From NCBI GenBank assembly GCA_944588485.1, contig OX155908.1, forward strand, positions 2,757,578-2,821,577: a DNA stretch of 64,000 nucleotides. Reading direction: 5' to 3'. The DNA is from Phosphuga atrata. Its lineage: Eukaryota > Arthropoda > Insecta > Coleoptera > Silphidae. The notes under the pieces are model-generated. The model made no database searches, was not told where the DNA came from, and saw only the letters and a list, made by a program, of their open reading frames with translations. This document shows, in pieces, positions 1 to 9,871 of the stretch. Every line of letters begins with the position of its first letter. The stretch's first letter is position 1. The position numbers were made by a program, and so were the translations under genes.

Positions 1-384
1 ACACGTGTAGTGTGGGGCTCTCTGATCGAGTTCTTCGTGACCAGCATACCCACTAAAACCCCTCCTCTGTCTCTACACTACACTCCATCCGGAACTGCGT
101 GAGCATTACTTCAGGTGGTAGTGTTTGTACCAATTGTTTCCCTATCCTTCTTTTTATTGTCCTTTACTCGTTTCGATTTCGTCTTTTGTCTTCTGTCATA
201 TTAGTTATGTAGTCGTGTGGTAACCCATTTTTCGGTCTTTGTAGTTGCTGGCTATTGCACAATATAAATCACAACACAATACCACCAATCACAACACAAT
301 AACAATGTCACTCTTGAATTCGATTGCATGCGCGCAAGAATCGAGAGCGTTGATTGGCAAAAAGAGTCATGTGAATCAGCTCGA
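1..384. other. Unassigned 5' flank
   Basis: No gene, RNA or known repeat is recognised here. The sequence is mixed AT-rich DNA with a CA/AC-rich stretch near 260-300. Open frames are short and show no family resemblance. Confidence 0.4.
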
Positions 385-489
385 CTTAACGTAACGGGAA
401 GCGAAGTTTGATCTTTCAGCAGCCGTATATAAAAGAACGTGTTTAAGTTATACGTCACGTCACGTACCGTTGCGTCCCGTTACGTTAAG
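385..489. repeat. Small inverted-repeat element with internal TATA
   Basis: An exact 15-bp inverted repeat (CTTAACGTAACGGGA at 385-399, its complement at 475-489) bounds a 105-bp segment. The segment contains TATATAAAA at about 426-434. This looks like a short non-autonomous DNA element. No clear target duplication was found. Confidence 0.4.
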
Positions 490-599
490 TTATTCGAAAA
501 CATATATTCCCAAAACATGTCATAAATGGCAACAACATTTTTTGCATCTTTGGATAATTATGTGTATTTCTCTAATCAGTTAATATTAATCATTAAAGC

Positions 600-770
600 T
601 ACATTTATAATTTCAATCTGTCAAAAGTGGTTGAAATCGTAAAAAATTATCAAATAACATTGTAATAACTGTCAAAATTGATAATAATTATCAAAAATGC
701 TAATTATTGTCCAAAATGACGATAGCTGATAAAAACTGTCAAAAATGACAGTAAATTATATTATCATTCC
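600..770. repeat. TGTCAAAA-rich degenerate repeat
   Basis: Short words such as TGTCAAAA and TTATCAAA recur every 20-40 bp in AT-rich DNA. The same style of sequence dominates 21-28 kb and 30.2-31 kb. It appears to be a diverged member of that repeat population. Confidence 0.35.
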
Positions 771-876
771 TTTATATCCAGAACTTACAATTATCAATAT
801 CTCGTACCGCGCCCCGGGTTTATGGGGAGCCACCCAGGCCCTTCCGGCCCAGTCCGACCCTGACCACATCCATAAC

Positions 877-1545
877 TTAACCCATATCTTCTGGAAATGT
901 TTGTCCGCAAAGTGCTTCCTTGTGAATTATGCAATTGACAGGTAACACATCATGATCAATTTTTTGTTTTAAAATTGTGACAAATCCTTTTTTATTGCCC
1001 ACCATACTTTTAGCTTCGTCTGTTGCAATTGACACTATTTTAATTAGAACGATGTGAATTTTATTCATACATTCGTTCACTGCATTTTCTACATCTTCTC
1101 CTCGTGTTTGACCCTTGAGCGGCATTAATTCCAGGAGTTCTTCTTTGGAATCAACTGATGATATATGGCGAGCAAAAAGGACAACTTGTGCCGTATCCTT
1201 TATGTCACAAGACTCATCGACCGCTATTGATATGACTGATGCTAATTTAACGTCCTCAACTTGTTGGCATACATTTAACGACTTTTTTTGTTCTATGTAT
1301 TGTAGTTTTAGCACACAATGGTGAGCTTTTGATTTTATTCACAATATCTGGTTTATTGTTAAAATTGTGAAAAAGAGTGAACTTGGCGGCGGCCAAGACT
1401 CCTAAGACTTCCGAAAAGGGGCAGTTCTATTTCTTTTTTTTTGTGACTTTTTGGTTTCGATATGTTTCTGAAGAGCCATAAGCTCACACATGAAACAAAA
1501 ACACACAAAAGAGCCACATGTTGCTCGCGAGCCCCACTTCGGCCT
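877..1545 (-). pseudogene. hAT transposase remnant (ZBED/GTF2IRD2-like)
   Basis: The minus strand encodes about 145 residues resembling the RNase-H-like core of domesticated or remnant hAT transposases of the ZBED5/GTF2IRD2/SCAND3 group. Visible blocks are AVDESCDIKDTAQ, ELLELMPLKGQTRGED, SIATDEAKSMVG and CIIHKEALCG, in family order. The first Asp lies in the DES block. The frame ends near 877 and only part of the usual 500-700 residue protein is present, without an N-terminal BED finger or C-terminal dimerisation region. To the right, in the element's 5' direction, 1481-1545 contains the CATGTTGCTCGCGAGCC type end typical of such hAT elements. It is a dead fragment; the family assignment is from memory of motifs, not from a search. 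Confidence 0.7.
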
Positions 1546-1559
1546 CTATTCCAGCCCAT

Positions 1560-2225
1560 TGATCCCGATTTATTTGATTAATGACGGATCTGGCGATAGT
1601 AACAGAGGATGAGGAGACTGCTGTCAAACAGCTTGAGATACTTAAGGAATGTGCAGAAAAAGTGGGACTACAGATCTCATTTTAGAAAACTAAATTCTTC
1701 TGTTCAAAGACAGATATCACGAGCCTGAGAAAAAATTACGGTAAAATCGACAAGGTCCCGTACTTTAAATATCTCGGAGAGTTCATCGAACCGACAAGCC
1801 TTGAGAAGATCTCACAGCAAAACCGTCTCCAAAAAGTCAAGGCATTATGGTTAGTGCAAGAAATCTATGTCAAGACAGACACAAATTCGGTCATAAGACC
1901 AACAGTCCTTCCTTTACGCAATTGTTTCAAAACTTTGAAACAATCAAAAAAGATCATCCGAATAATCCTAGGCTCCAATCAATCAAAATAACAGTAAAGT
2001 TATGAAACGTTAGAAAAGACGAATTAAATTCGTTGGACATCTAACGAGACTACCAGAAGATCGACTGTCAAAAAGGATATTGTTGGATTATTTTAGCTCA
2101 TTAAAGAATTCGATACCTTGGTTAGACGAACTTCGAAAGGACATCAGAAACGCAAGCAAAAGCAGAACAGACCGAAATGATCGGAATAACGTAAACAACC
2201 CTTCTCGGAATGAATGAAAGCTTGC
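1560..2225 (+). pseudogene. Non-LTR retrotransposon reverse transcriptase, 3' fragment
   Basis: Conceptual translation from about 1589 reads DLAIVTEDEETAVKQLEIL, then AEKVGLQISF, a stop, KTKFFCS and VPYFKYLGEFIEP. This is the order seen after the catalytic YADD box of LINE reverse transcriptases. The DD motif is damaged by an apparent one-base frameshift at about 1580-1590. After another break, 2018-2215 reads RRIKFVGHLTRLPEDRLSKR, a typical C-terminal tail of LINE ORF2. At least one stop and two frame breaks make it non-functional. The exact clade (jockey, CR1 or RTE-like) is not resolved. Confidence 0.7.
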
Positions 2226-2255
2226 TGTAAAAACAAGAAGAACTCAAAGAAAACT

Positions 2256-2471
2256 TAAGATAGAATTGGTAAAACCATCCTACGCTATAGATAATCATAC
2301 AAACTTAACCCTTAACCACCTGCCATATGTCTCAAGTGCGAAAATTACTGCTACTTTGGGTCTGAGAGACGTATGTCAGGTGGTTAGGTGTTAAAACAGT
2401 CGGAACGCAGCCTGAATTTTAAGTTTGTATGATTATCTATAACGTTGGATGGTTTTACCAATTCTATCTTA
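2256..2471. mobile_element. Inverted-repeat element hosting a TTAA MITE
   Basis: A long imperfect inverted repeat begins TAAGATAGAATTGGTAAAAC at about 2256 and ends with its complement at about 2471. Its arms also share ATAATCATACAAACTTAA-like sequence. The 90-bp MITE at 2305-2394 sits inside it. A diverged piece of the same family lies at about 3645-3690. Confidence 0.55.
2305..2394. mobile_element. 90-bp TTAA-flanked MITE, copy 1
   Basis: TTAA stands at both ends (2305-2308 and 2391-2394), enclosing near-perfect terminal inverted repeats CCCTTAACCACCTGCCATA / TATGTCAGGTGGTTAGGTG. TTAA targets and this hairpin shape suggest a piggyBac-mobilised MITE. Identical-length copies occur at 4894-4983 and 35493-35582. 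Confidence 0.75.
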
Positions 2472-2479
2472 TCATTTAA

Positions 2480-3420
2480 ATAAATAACCTGCTAAGTTCA
2501 TGACTCTCTCACGAAATGTCAAATTAAAAATATCTACCATGTGGGTTTCAGGTGAGTGTTTTACAAATTGTTATTAATAAAAGCAAAGCTGCACTGATGA
2601 GAGATAAATCTCGAAATGCGTCTGCAGATGGCTACTTACTTAATTTATCGGAAAAGCACAATAGAGCAAGTTGGTAGCAATGCAGAAAGGCTTTGCAGCC
2701 CACACAAAAAAAGTTATCGGAAAGACACGATCTTAAAAACAATGTTATTTTTATGGTTTTTGTTGAGTGCCACAAAGGTGGACTGAAAGCTATTAAATAA
2801 CTGACGAATTTCAGATTTGTTTTGGTAGTCCTAAAAAGACTCAGTAATTGTTATAGAGCTCCGGAAAGGCTGAATATATTTATATATTCAGGCTGTGTTC
2901 CGACTGTTTTAAGTTCAAAGAAAACTTGATTTAGTTGTTTGCTTAACGTCTTCCGATATTGCCAGCATACGCTAATAATTATAATAACAATAATAGTAGT
3001 TGACTAATAAGTTTACTAAATTCCTTAATATAATTTTAATGCAGTTTTTTGTTCGAGTAAATAAATAATTGGATATTGAAATGCAATATTCAATTAAATT
3101 TCGATAAACTGTGGTCCGAGCAAACAAAGAACTGAAACCGATTTGGAAAGGTCCTCGAAATAAACCTAAGAAAGCGAAAAAACAAACTATTAAATCTAAT
3201 GCGAGCGAACGTGTGTGAGAAAAAACGACAACACAAAATCCAATTACCATTTCAAGTGAACGATTGCGCAACGGTTTGCAATCGACACTTTCGTCGAAAA
3301 AAGCTCTCGGTTTAAAATATTTCACGGATTTCTGTGTCCTTTTTTTGCGCACACACAATTCAATTTTACTCGAGCGTTTTTATCGATTTACTATTTCACT
3401 AATTCACGGACGCCGAAGGT
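2480..3420. other. Intergenic repeat-derived DNA upstream of gene A
   Basis: No gene is supported. Positions 2850-2925 carry GGAAAGGCTGAATATAT followed by a TTCAGGCTGTGTTCCG block. This recurs in inverted orientation at about 3685-3745, so part of it is an old repeat. The remainder is AT-rich. Confidence 0.4.
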
Positions 3421-3431
3421 CGCGCACTAAC

Positions 3432-3440
3432 TATATATAA
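3432..3440 (+). promoter_or_regulatory. TATA box of gene A
   Basis: TATATATAA lies 55 bp before the gene A ATG, so transcription should begin near 3462-3468. The position relative to the four-codon first exon matches the promoters of the paralogues. Confidence 0.75.
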
Positions 3441-3494
3441 CCGAAATCTCGACACATTTTTATAACAGATCTTAATCTAAAATCAACTGCAAAC

Positions 3495-6400
3495 ATGAAC
3501 TCATTGGTAAGTAGAACCTTCTCTTTAATTAATCTTGTCCATTTAATCTACTCATATCCAGTGTTGTCTAAGTTAGTTTAGTCTAATCTAGTCTATACAT
3601 ATTTGCCTTGTCAAGTCTTATCTTGCCTAACCTAGCTATATCCAGATAGAATTGGTGCTACCTACCATAATCATACAAACTTAAAACAAACGGAACACAG
3701 CCGGAATATATAAACATATACAGCCTTTCCGGTGCTATATAAGAATTATTGAATCTCTTTAGGACAACCAAAACAAATCTCGACCTTTTCGGCCGTTTCG
3801 AGATTTGTCTAGTTTAGTCGTATTGTCTAATTTAGTCGATACATCTTTACCTTGTCTATTCTTCTCTTGCCTTATCCAGTATTGTCTAATCTTACCTAGT
3901 ACTGTCTAATCTAGTCATTACAACTTTATCTTGTTCAGTGTTTGGACCGTGTCTCACGAAAATCAAATTTTCCAGTTTTAAAACAGGTCTGCTCGCGTCT
4001 CCGCCACGTGTGATCGCCCTTCCGGCGCCTTTTTTAAGGGAGGAAATGGGGATAATAAGTGGTGGGATTCCCTTAAAATTGTTGTCTTCCAGACGTTGGA
4101 TGCCGCTTCAGCCCTTTGGGCTCGTGATTACACCCCTGGTTAACTTGACTTAAAACGATAAACTTAAAGATGTGTGCACGTGTCGGTCGAGCTTCGTTCG
4201 CGCTTCGATTCTTGTCTTTTCGCTTCTAACACTCGAAGCATACTCGCCAAATAATATAAATTTGCGAAGTAAATCGCGCGATTTCGGCCCAGGTCGATAC
4301 ACCTTTCCCCTTCTGTTAATCGGTGTGGAAATCGATTCAAATGTTGAATTAAAAATACAGGAATTTGAAGTTTTAATAACATCCACTTTGGGACAGCTTT
4401 AAAGCTGTCCCAAAGTGGATTTTATTAAAACTTTTCAAATTTGAGTAGGCATTGTCTGTGTGACTGTTATAAATAGTTGTCAATTAAAAATACAGGTTCA
4501 TTAAAACTGGCGCGAACATTCAGTGTTGTCTAAGCTTGTCATGTTTCTACTAGTCATACCCAGTCTTGTCTAATACTATCTAATCTAATCATTATATCTT
4601 TATCTCATCTAGTCTTGTCTTACCATATCTGTCCATGTCCAGTCTTATCTAGTACTGTCTAATCTTGTCGTTACACCTTAGTAGGGAAAGATCATTCGTT
4701 CTGGGCATATCTTCCCCTCCCGACCTTGACATGCCATTACCCTGTAAGTAAATGGGTGCGATAAAGGATAAAAACATGAAGCATTTTCCCGTTTCAACTT
4801 GTCTGAAAACGTGCGCGAGTATGGAATGTCTGAATAATTGGATAATTGGTGTAAATTTATTGATTTAAATTTAGTACAATTATATATTTATATTTAACAC
4901 CTAACCACCTGATATACGTCTCTCAGACCCAAAGTAGCAGTAATTTACTCACCTGAGACGTATGGCACGTGGTTAAGGGTTAATGTATTTATAAATTTGC
5001 TGATATCAACTATTTTACGATCGCAGCAATTTCTTCATATAAAATGTGTGGGATGGATAGTGATGTAAAACTATGCGTGAAGTAGATAAAGCTAAACCTA
5101 ATTAATTATAGATATTGAGTATAGAGAGAATAGAAAATTATCGGATTATGATATGCCCATCTGGAGGTATGTGGGAGCCCCACAGCCTTAGTTCGATAAT
5201 CTGCATTTTAGGCAAATGGACCCAGCTATCTACTGAATGGCCCCACCTATAATTATCGATGATCGATAAATGTCGCATATATTAGATAATAGTCCCATAT
5301 ATAATAAGATAACAGTTCCATATATTCACCATGATATAATAAATAGCCCATCAATTGGGGTGGGCTATGAGGGGATCATAAGATTCCATGTGTGTTTGCC
5401 GAAATGGATATAAACTTCATAGTACTGTTTATATCCATTTCGGCAAACACACATGGAATCTTATGATCCCCTCATAGCCCACCCCTATTGATGGGCTATT
5501 TATTTACTATTTATACGTCGTTTATATAATTCTAAGAATTATCACTCGTCCAGACAAGTTCAAATAAGTCTAAGAAATTACTCGCATCCAGACCAGTTGA
5601 AACTAGAAACTGATTACGCAGCGTTTCATATCAATTATCCTACGATTCAGACATTCCATACTTGCGTGCACGTTTTCAGATAAGTTAAAACGGGAAAATG
5701 AGAGCCTCGGTGGTTCTTATCAATACATCTCTCTTCATGTTTTTTTCCTTATCGCACCCATTTACTCGTCAGGGTAATGGGTAATGGCAGGAGGATAAAC
5801 CCAAAACGCAGCATCTTTTCCTACTTACCTTTACCTTGTCTATTCTTGCCTTGCCTTATCTAACTATATACACTCTTGTCTAATCTTATCTAGAACTGTC
5901 TAATCTAGTCGTAACATCTTACCTCGTCTAGTCTTGTCTTGCCTAATCTAGCCATATCCAGTCTTGTCTAGTACTGCCTAATCCAGTCGTTACATTTTTA
6001 CCTTGTATAGACATATCGAAGCCTTATCTAGTACTATCTAATCTAGTTTTTACATCTTTACTTCGTCTAGTCATGTCTTACCTTATCTTGTCATCTCCAA
6101 TCTGGTCTAGTACTGCCTAATCCAGTCATTACATCTTTACCTTATCTAGTCATATCAAGCCTTATCTAGTACTGTCTAATCTAGTTGTTACATCTTTACC
6201 TCGTGTAGTCTTGTCTTATCTTATCTAGCCATCTCCCCCTCTTGTCTAGTACTACCTACTCCACTCATTACAGCTTCACCTTATCTAGTCATATCAAGCC
6301 TTGTCTAGTACTGTCTAACCTAGCTTTTACATCTTTACCTGTCTAGCCTTGTCTTACCTTATCTAGCCATATCCAGTCTTGTCTAGTACTGCCCAATCCA

Positions 6401-8878
6401 GTCATTACATCTTTACCTTATCTAGACATATCAAGCCTTGTCTAGTACTGTCTAATCTAGTTTGTTACATCTTTACCTCGTCTAGTCGTGTCTTACCTTA
6501 TCTAGCCATCTCCAGTCTTGTCTAGTACTGCCTAATCCAGTCATTACATCTTCACCTTATCTAGTCATATTAAGCCTTGTCTAGTACTGTCTAATCTAGT
6601 TTGTTACATCTTTACCTCGTCTAGTCGTGTCTTACCTTATCTAGCCATCTCCAGTCTTGTCTAGTACTGCCTAATCCAGTCATTACATCTTTACCTTATC
6701 TAGACATATCAAGTCTTGTCTAGTACTACCTAATCTAGTTGTTACATCTTCACCTCGTCTAGTCTTGTCTTACCGTATCTAGCCATGTCCAGTCTTGTCT
6801 AGTACTGCCTAATCCAGTCATTACATCTTTACCTTATCTGAACATATCAAGTCTTGTCTAGTACTACCTAATCTAGTTGTTACATCTTTATCTCGTATAA
6901 TCTTGTCATACCTTATCTAGCCATCTCCAGTCTTGTCTAGTACTGCCTAATCCAGTCATTACATCTTTACCTTATCTAGAGATATCAAGCCTTGTCTAGT
7001 ACTACCTAATCTAGTTGTTACATCTTCACCTCGTCTAGTCTTGTCTTACCGTATCTAGCCATCTCCAGTCTTGTCTAGTACTGCCTAATCCAGTCATTAC
7101 ATCTTTACCTTATCTAAACATATCAAGTCTTGTCTAGTACTACCTAATCTAGTTGTTACATCTTTATCTCGTCTAATCTTGTCATACCTTATCTAGCCAT
7201 CTCCAGTCTTGTCTAGTACTGCCTAATCCAGTCATTATATCTTTACCTTATCTAGAGATATCAAGCCTTGTCTAGTACTACCTAATCTAGTTGTTACATC
7301 TTCACCTCGTCCAATCTTGTCATACCTTATCTAGCCATCTCCAGTCTTGTCTAGTACTGCCTAATCCAGTCATTACATCTCTACCTTATCTACTCATGTC
7401 AAGGCTTGTCTAGTACTGCCTAATCTAGTTGTTACATCTTCACCTCGTCTAGTCTTGTCTTACCGTATCTAGCCATCTCCAGTCTTGTCTAGTACTGCCT
7501 AATCCAGTCATTACATCTTTACCTTATCTAGACATATCAAGTCTTGTCTAGTACTACCTAATCTAGTTGTAACATCTTTATCTCGTCTAATCTTGTCATA
7601 CCTTATCTAGCCATCTCCAGTCTTGTCTAGCACTGCCTAATCCAGTCATTACATCTTTACCTTATCTAGACATATCAAGCCTTGTCTAGTACTACCTAAT
7701 CTAGTTGTTACATCTTTATCTCGTGTAATCTTGTCATACCTTATCTAGCCATCTCCAGTCTTGTCTAGTACTGCCTAATCCAGTCATTACATCTTTACCT
7801 TATCTAGTCATATTAAGCCTTGTCTAGTACTGTCTAATCTAGTTTGTTACATCTTTACCTCGTCTAGTCGTGTCTTACCTTATCTAACCATCTCCAGTCT
7901 TGTCTAGTACTGCCTAATCCAGTCATTACATCTCTACCTTATCTACTCATGTCAAGGCTTGTCTAGTACTGCCTAATCTAGTTGTTACATCTTTACCTCG
8001 TCTAGTCTTGTCTTACCTTATCTAGCCATATCCATGTCTTGTTTAGTACTGCCCTAACTAGTACTTGCATTTTTGCATTGCCTTGCCTTATCTAGCCATA
8101 TCCAATCTTGTCTAGGTTTCTCTAGTACACTTTCTAATCTAGTGTTTTCATCTTTACCTTGTCTAATCTTGCCCAATCTAGCCCAAATCTAGTCTTGTCT
8201 AGTACTAACTAATCTATTCGTTGCATCCTCGCCTACTTTCATATATTTCTTCTTATTATTCTTGTCTTAATTAATTTCTTCCAGATTGTCTTAACTGTAG
8301 CGCTAGCGGCGATGTCCAGCGCCTCTGGACACTACGGCTTGGGACTCTACGGAGCCGGACATTTGGGAGCGCAAGCCGGTCCCTCCGGTATTGTCACCGG
8401 CTACGGCGCCGCGGGTCCTTCCGGAGTCGTGACCGGAGCTGGGGCCTCCGGACCGTCAGGGACCGTCAACGGACACGGAGCCGTGGGCCCGAGCGGTGAA
8501 CACTCCAGCTACGGCGGCCACGACGACGGCAGTTATCACGGCTTGGTGTTAGGATTAGGTTTGGGAGGACACGGTGGATACAGCAATGTCGTGCATGGGA
8601 ATGGAGCCGCGATTATTGGAGCCTCAGCTCACGGATACGGATTGGATGGCAGTTATGGTCATGGTCTTGGTGCTGGTTTTGGTCATGGTCTTGGTGCTGG
8701 TTATGGTCATGGTCTTGTTGGGTACGGTCACGGACACGGGGGAGTTGTTATCAAAGGACCAGCGACTGTTCCAGTTGCCGTCGTCGGACCCGGGGCAACT
8801 GGTAAGATCGTGGCTGATGGACTTTACGGCGTGGGACATTACGGACACCACGGCGGATATTACGGACATCATTATTGA
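3495..8878 (+). CDS. Gene A: Gly/His-rich secreted cuticle-like protein, two exons
   Basis: Coding parts are 3495-3506 (M-N-S-L, then donor GTAAG at 3507) and 8285-8878 (after acceptor CAG), phase 0, giving 201 residues. The join creates a signal peptide, MNSLIVLTVALAAMSSASG, which neither exon encodes alone and which supports this start. The mature chain has SGIVTGYGAAGPSG-type modules at about 40-75, a Gly/His/Tyr-rich middle with GHGLGAG repeats, VVHGNGAAIIG near 109, and a tail with GPATVPVAVVGPGATGK and IVADGLYG before a Tyr/His/Gly end. The VTG and VVHGNGA modules link it to genes B to E, but it lacks the Trp repeats. An extracellular cuticle or matrix role is inferred from composition and secretion; no enzyme motif or chitin-binding RR consensus is seen. 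The 4.8-kb intron is almost entirely satellite and transposon. Confidence 0.85.
3540..3933 (+). repeat. Degenerate GTCTAGT-type repeat, start of gene A intron
   Basis: Diverged copies of the intronic satellite unit (CTTGTCTAATCTAGTC, TACATCTTTACCTTG and similar words) begin just after exon 1. The solo LTR interrupts them and they resume after it at 4524-4680. About 3645-3760 is a different inserted repeat. Confidence 0.6.
3939..4518 (-). mobile_element. Solo LTR, copy 1 (minus), in gene A intron
   Basis: On the minus strand it begins TGTTCGCGCCAGTTTTAAT and ends GACACGGTCCAAACA, the TG...CA termini of an LTR. A perfect 5-bp target duplication TTCAG lies at 3934-3938 and 4519-4523. Without its own insertion it is about 445 bp. 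It shares extended similarity with 54213-54697 and 62092-62652. No PBS, polypurine tract or internal region is present, so this is a solo LTR, probably Ty3/gypsy- or BEL-like. Confidence 0.8.
4361..4481. mobile_element. 121-bp foldback insertion inside the LTR
   Basis: The LTR is interrupted between two copies of AATTAAAAATACAG (4347-4360 and 4482-4495), a 14-bp duplication present once in the other LTR copies. The insert holds a 40-bp perfect palindrome at 4381-4420, extended imperfectly to about 80 bp, followed by about 40 bp of non-palindromic sequence. It is too short to encode anything. Confidence 0.65.
4894..4983. mobile_element. 90-bp TTAA-flanked MITE, copy 2
   Basis: Same family as 2305-2394: TTAA at both ends, ACACCTAACCACCTGATATA / ACGTATGGCACGTGGTTAAG termini, identical length. 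It is nested in the 1.14-kb element. Confidence 0.75.
5338..5504. repeat. Long near-perfect hairpin
   Basis: Two arms of about 75 bp, starting ATAAATAGCCCATCAAT and returning as ATTGATGGGCTATTTAT, flank a loop of about 12 bp around 5416-5427. The pairing is almost perfect by eye. It lies inside the 1.14-kb element and is probably a younger foldback or MITE insertion. Confidence 0.75.
5825..8065 (+). repeat. 138-bp satellite, intron of gene A
   Basis: About 16 tandem units of 138-139 bp. Landmark CAGTCATTACATCT recurs at 6123, 6399, 6538, 6677, 6815 and 6953. Each unit has two related halves around CTTGTCTAGTACTGCCTAA and CTTGTCTAGTACTACCTAA. Less regular copies continue to about 8250, close to the acceptor at 8284. 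The unit is full of GTCTAGT words, like the short satellites outside the gene. Confidence 0.85.
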
Positions 8879-9836
8879 TTTTGCAAGAATTTCCAGAACG
8901 ACGCAAACTATCATGACCACGACCAGACTGTAATATGCAATCTGAACTTTGATCGTAATTAAGTAGTCTTAACTTTAACGCACTTAACTAAGTTGTCTAG
9001 ACATTGATAGTCTACATAAGTTGGAAACTAGAGTTTATTGAGTATCTACATCTAGTGTCTTGATAGTCCCAAGTCTAGAGTGTCTGGTTAGTATAGACTC
9101 TAGACTAACAAGACACTCTAGACTCTAGATAGTCTCTAGACTCTAGACTCTAGATAGTGTCTTGATAGTCAATAGTTTTTTGATAGTCTAGATTCTAGAA
9201 TATCTAGAGTGTCCTGATAGTCTAAAGTATCTTGATAGACTACAATTTGTTTCTTGAATTTCCTAATACTTAGTCCAGAGTGTCTTGATAGTCTAGAGTG
9301 TAGGAGACAGTCAAGACTATATGTCTTGACTTCATAGATATTTCATAGATACAGTCAATACTATATGTCTTGACTGTATCCACCGTTGCCTATGTAGTCT
9401 TCCTTCTATCCGCTTCTAACCGAGGAGGCTACTATTCCAGGAATAAAATTTTGAATATATCAACTTCTGAATACATAGTCACATAGACTATATAGTCTTG
9501 ACTATATCAATTTCTGAATATATGATCTATATCTACTTCTAACTATCTATCTATCATTCTATGTTCTATCTATCACTACTTTTAAGTATACAGTCTTGAC
9601 TATTTCAACCCCTGACTATATAGACCCTCTAAATCTTTAATAATTCATGTACAGATTGTACTACCATAATCTATATCTACAATTTATATAGACTAACTTA
9701 TACTAACTTATATAGTTGCTTTAGACTATTTATATGACTACCCTGCATATTATAGTCTGCATGGATCCATTGTATGTTTGTCTGTCTGTTTCAGACTATA
9801 TGTATTTATTGTACATATCTGTAAATTATTAATAAA
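8879..9836 (+). terminator. Gene A 3' UTR and poly(A) signal
   Basis: The first good AATAAA after the stop is at 9831-9836, giving a candidate UTR of about 1 kb. Positions 9000-9300 are rich in CTAGAC/GTCTAG words (diverged satellite-like), and 9350-9760 has ACTATATAGTCTTGACT-like repeats. A shorter transcript using another signal cannot be excluded. Confidence 0.5.
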
Positions 9837-9871
9837 CGAGCAAATTATGAAAAGTGTTTATATTTAATTTA

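Larger units (their letters stand above)
4681..5824. mobile_element. 1.14-kb DNA element with long inverted termini
   Basis: Ends are GTAGGGAAAGAT at left and ATCTTTTCCTAC at right, flanked by TTA on both sides (4678-4680, 5825-5827). Inverted similarity extends about 150 bp inward; both arms share GTAAATGGGTGCGATAA and TATGGAATGTCTGAAT. No transposase is encoded, so it is non-autonomous. The TTA duplication suggests a PIF/Harbinger-like or related mechanism. It holds a nested 90-bp MITE and a long hairpin. Confidence 0.7.

Noticed and set aside
8574..8933. Alternative Met/Val/Leu-rich frame overlapping gene A
   Set aside because: It is a frame-shifted reading of the GGTCATGGTCTTGGTGCT repeats. 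It has no signal peptide continuity with exon 1 and no paralogue.
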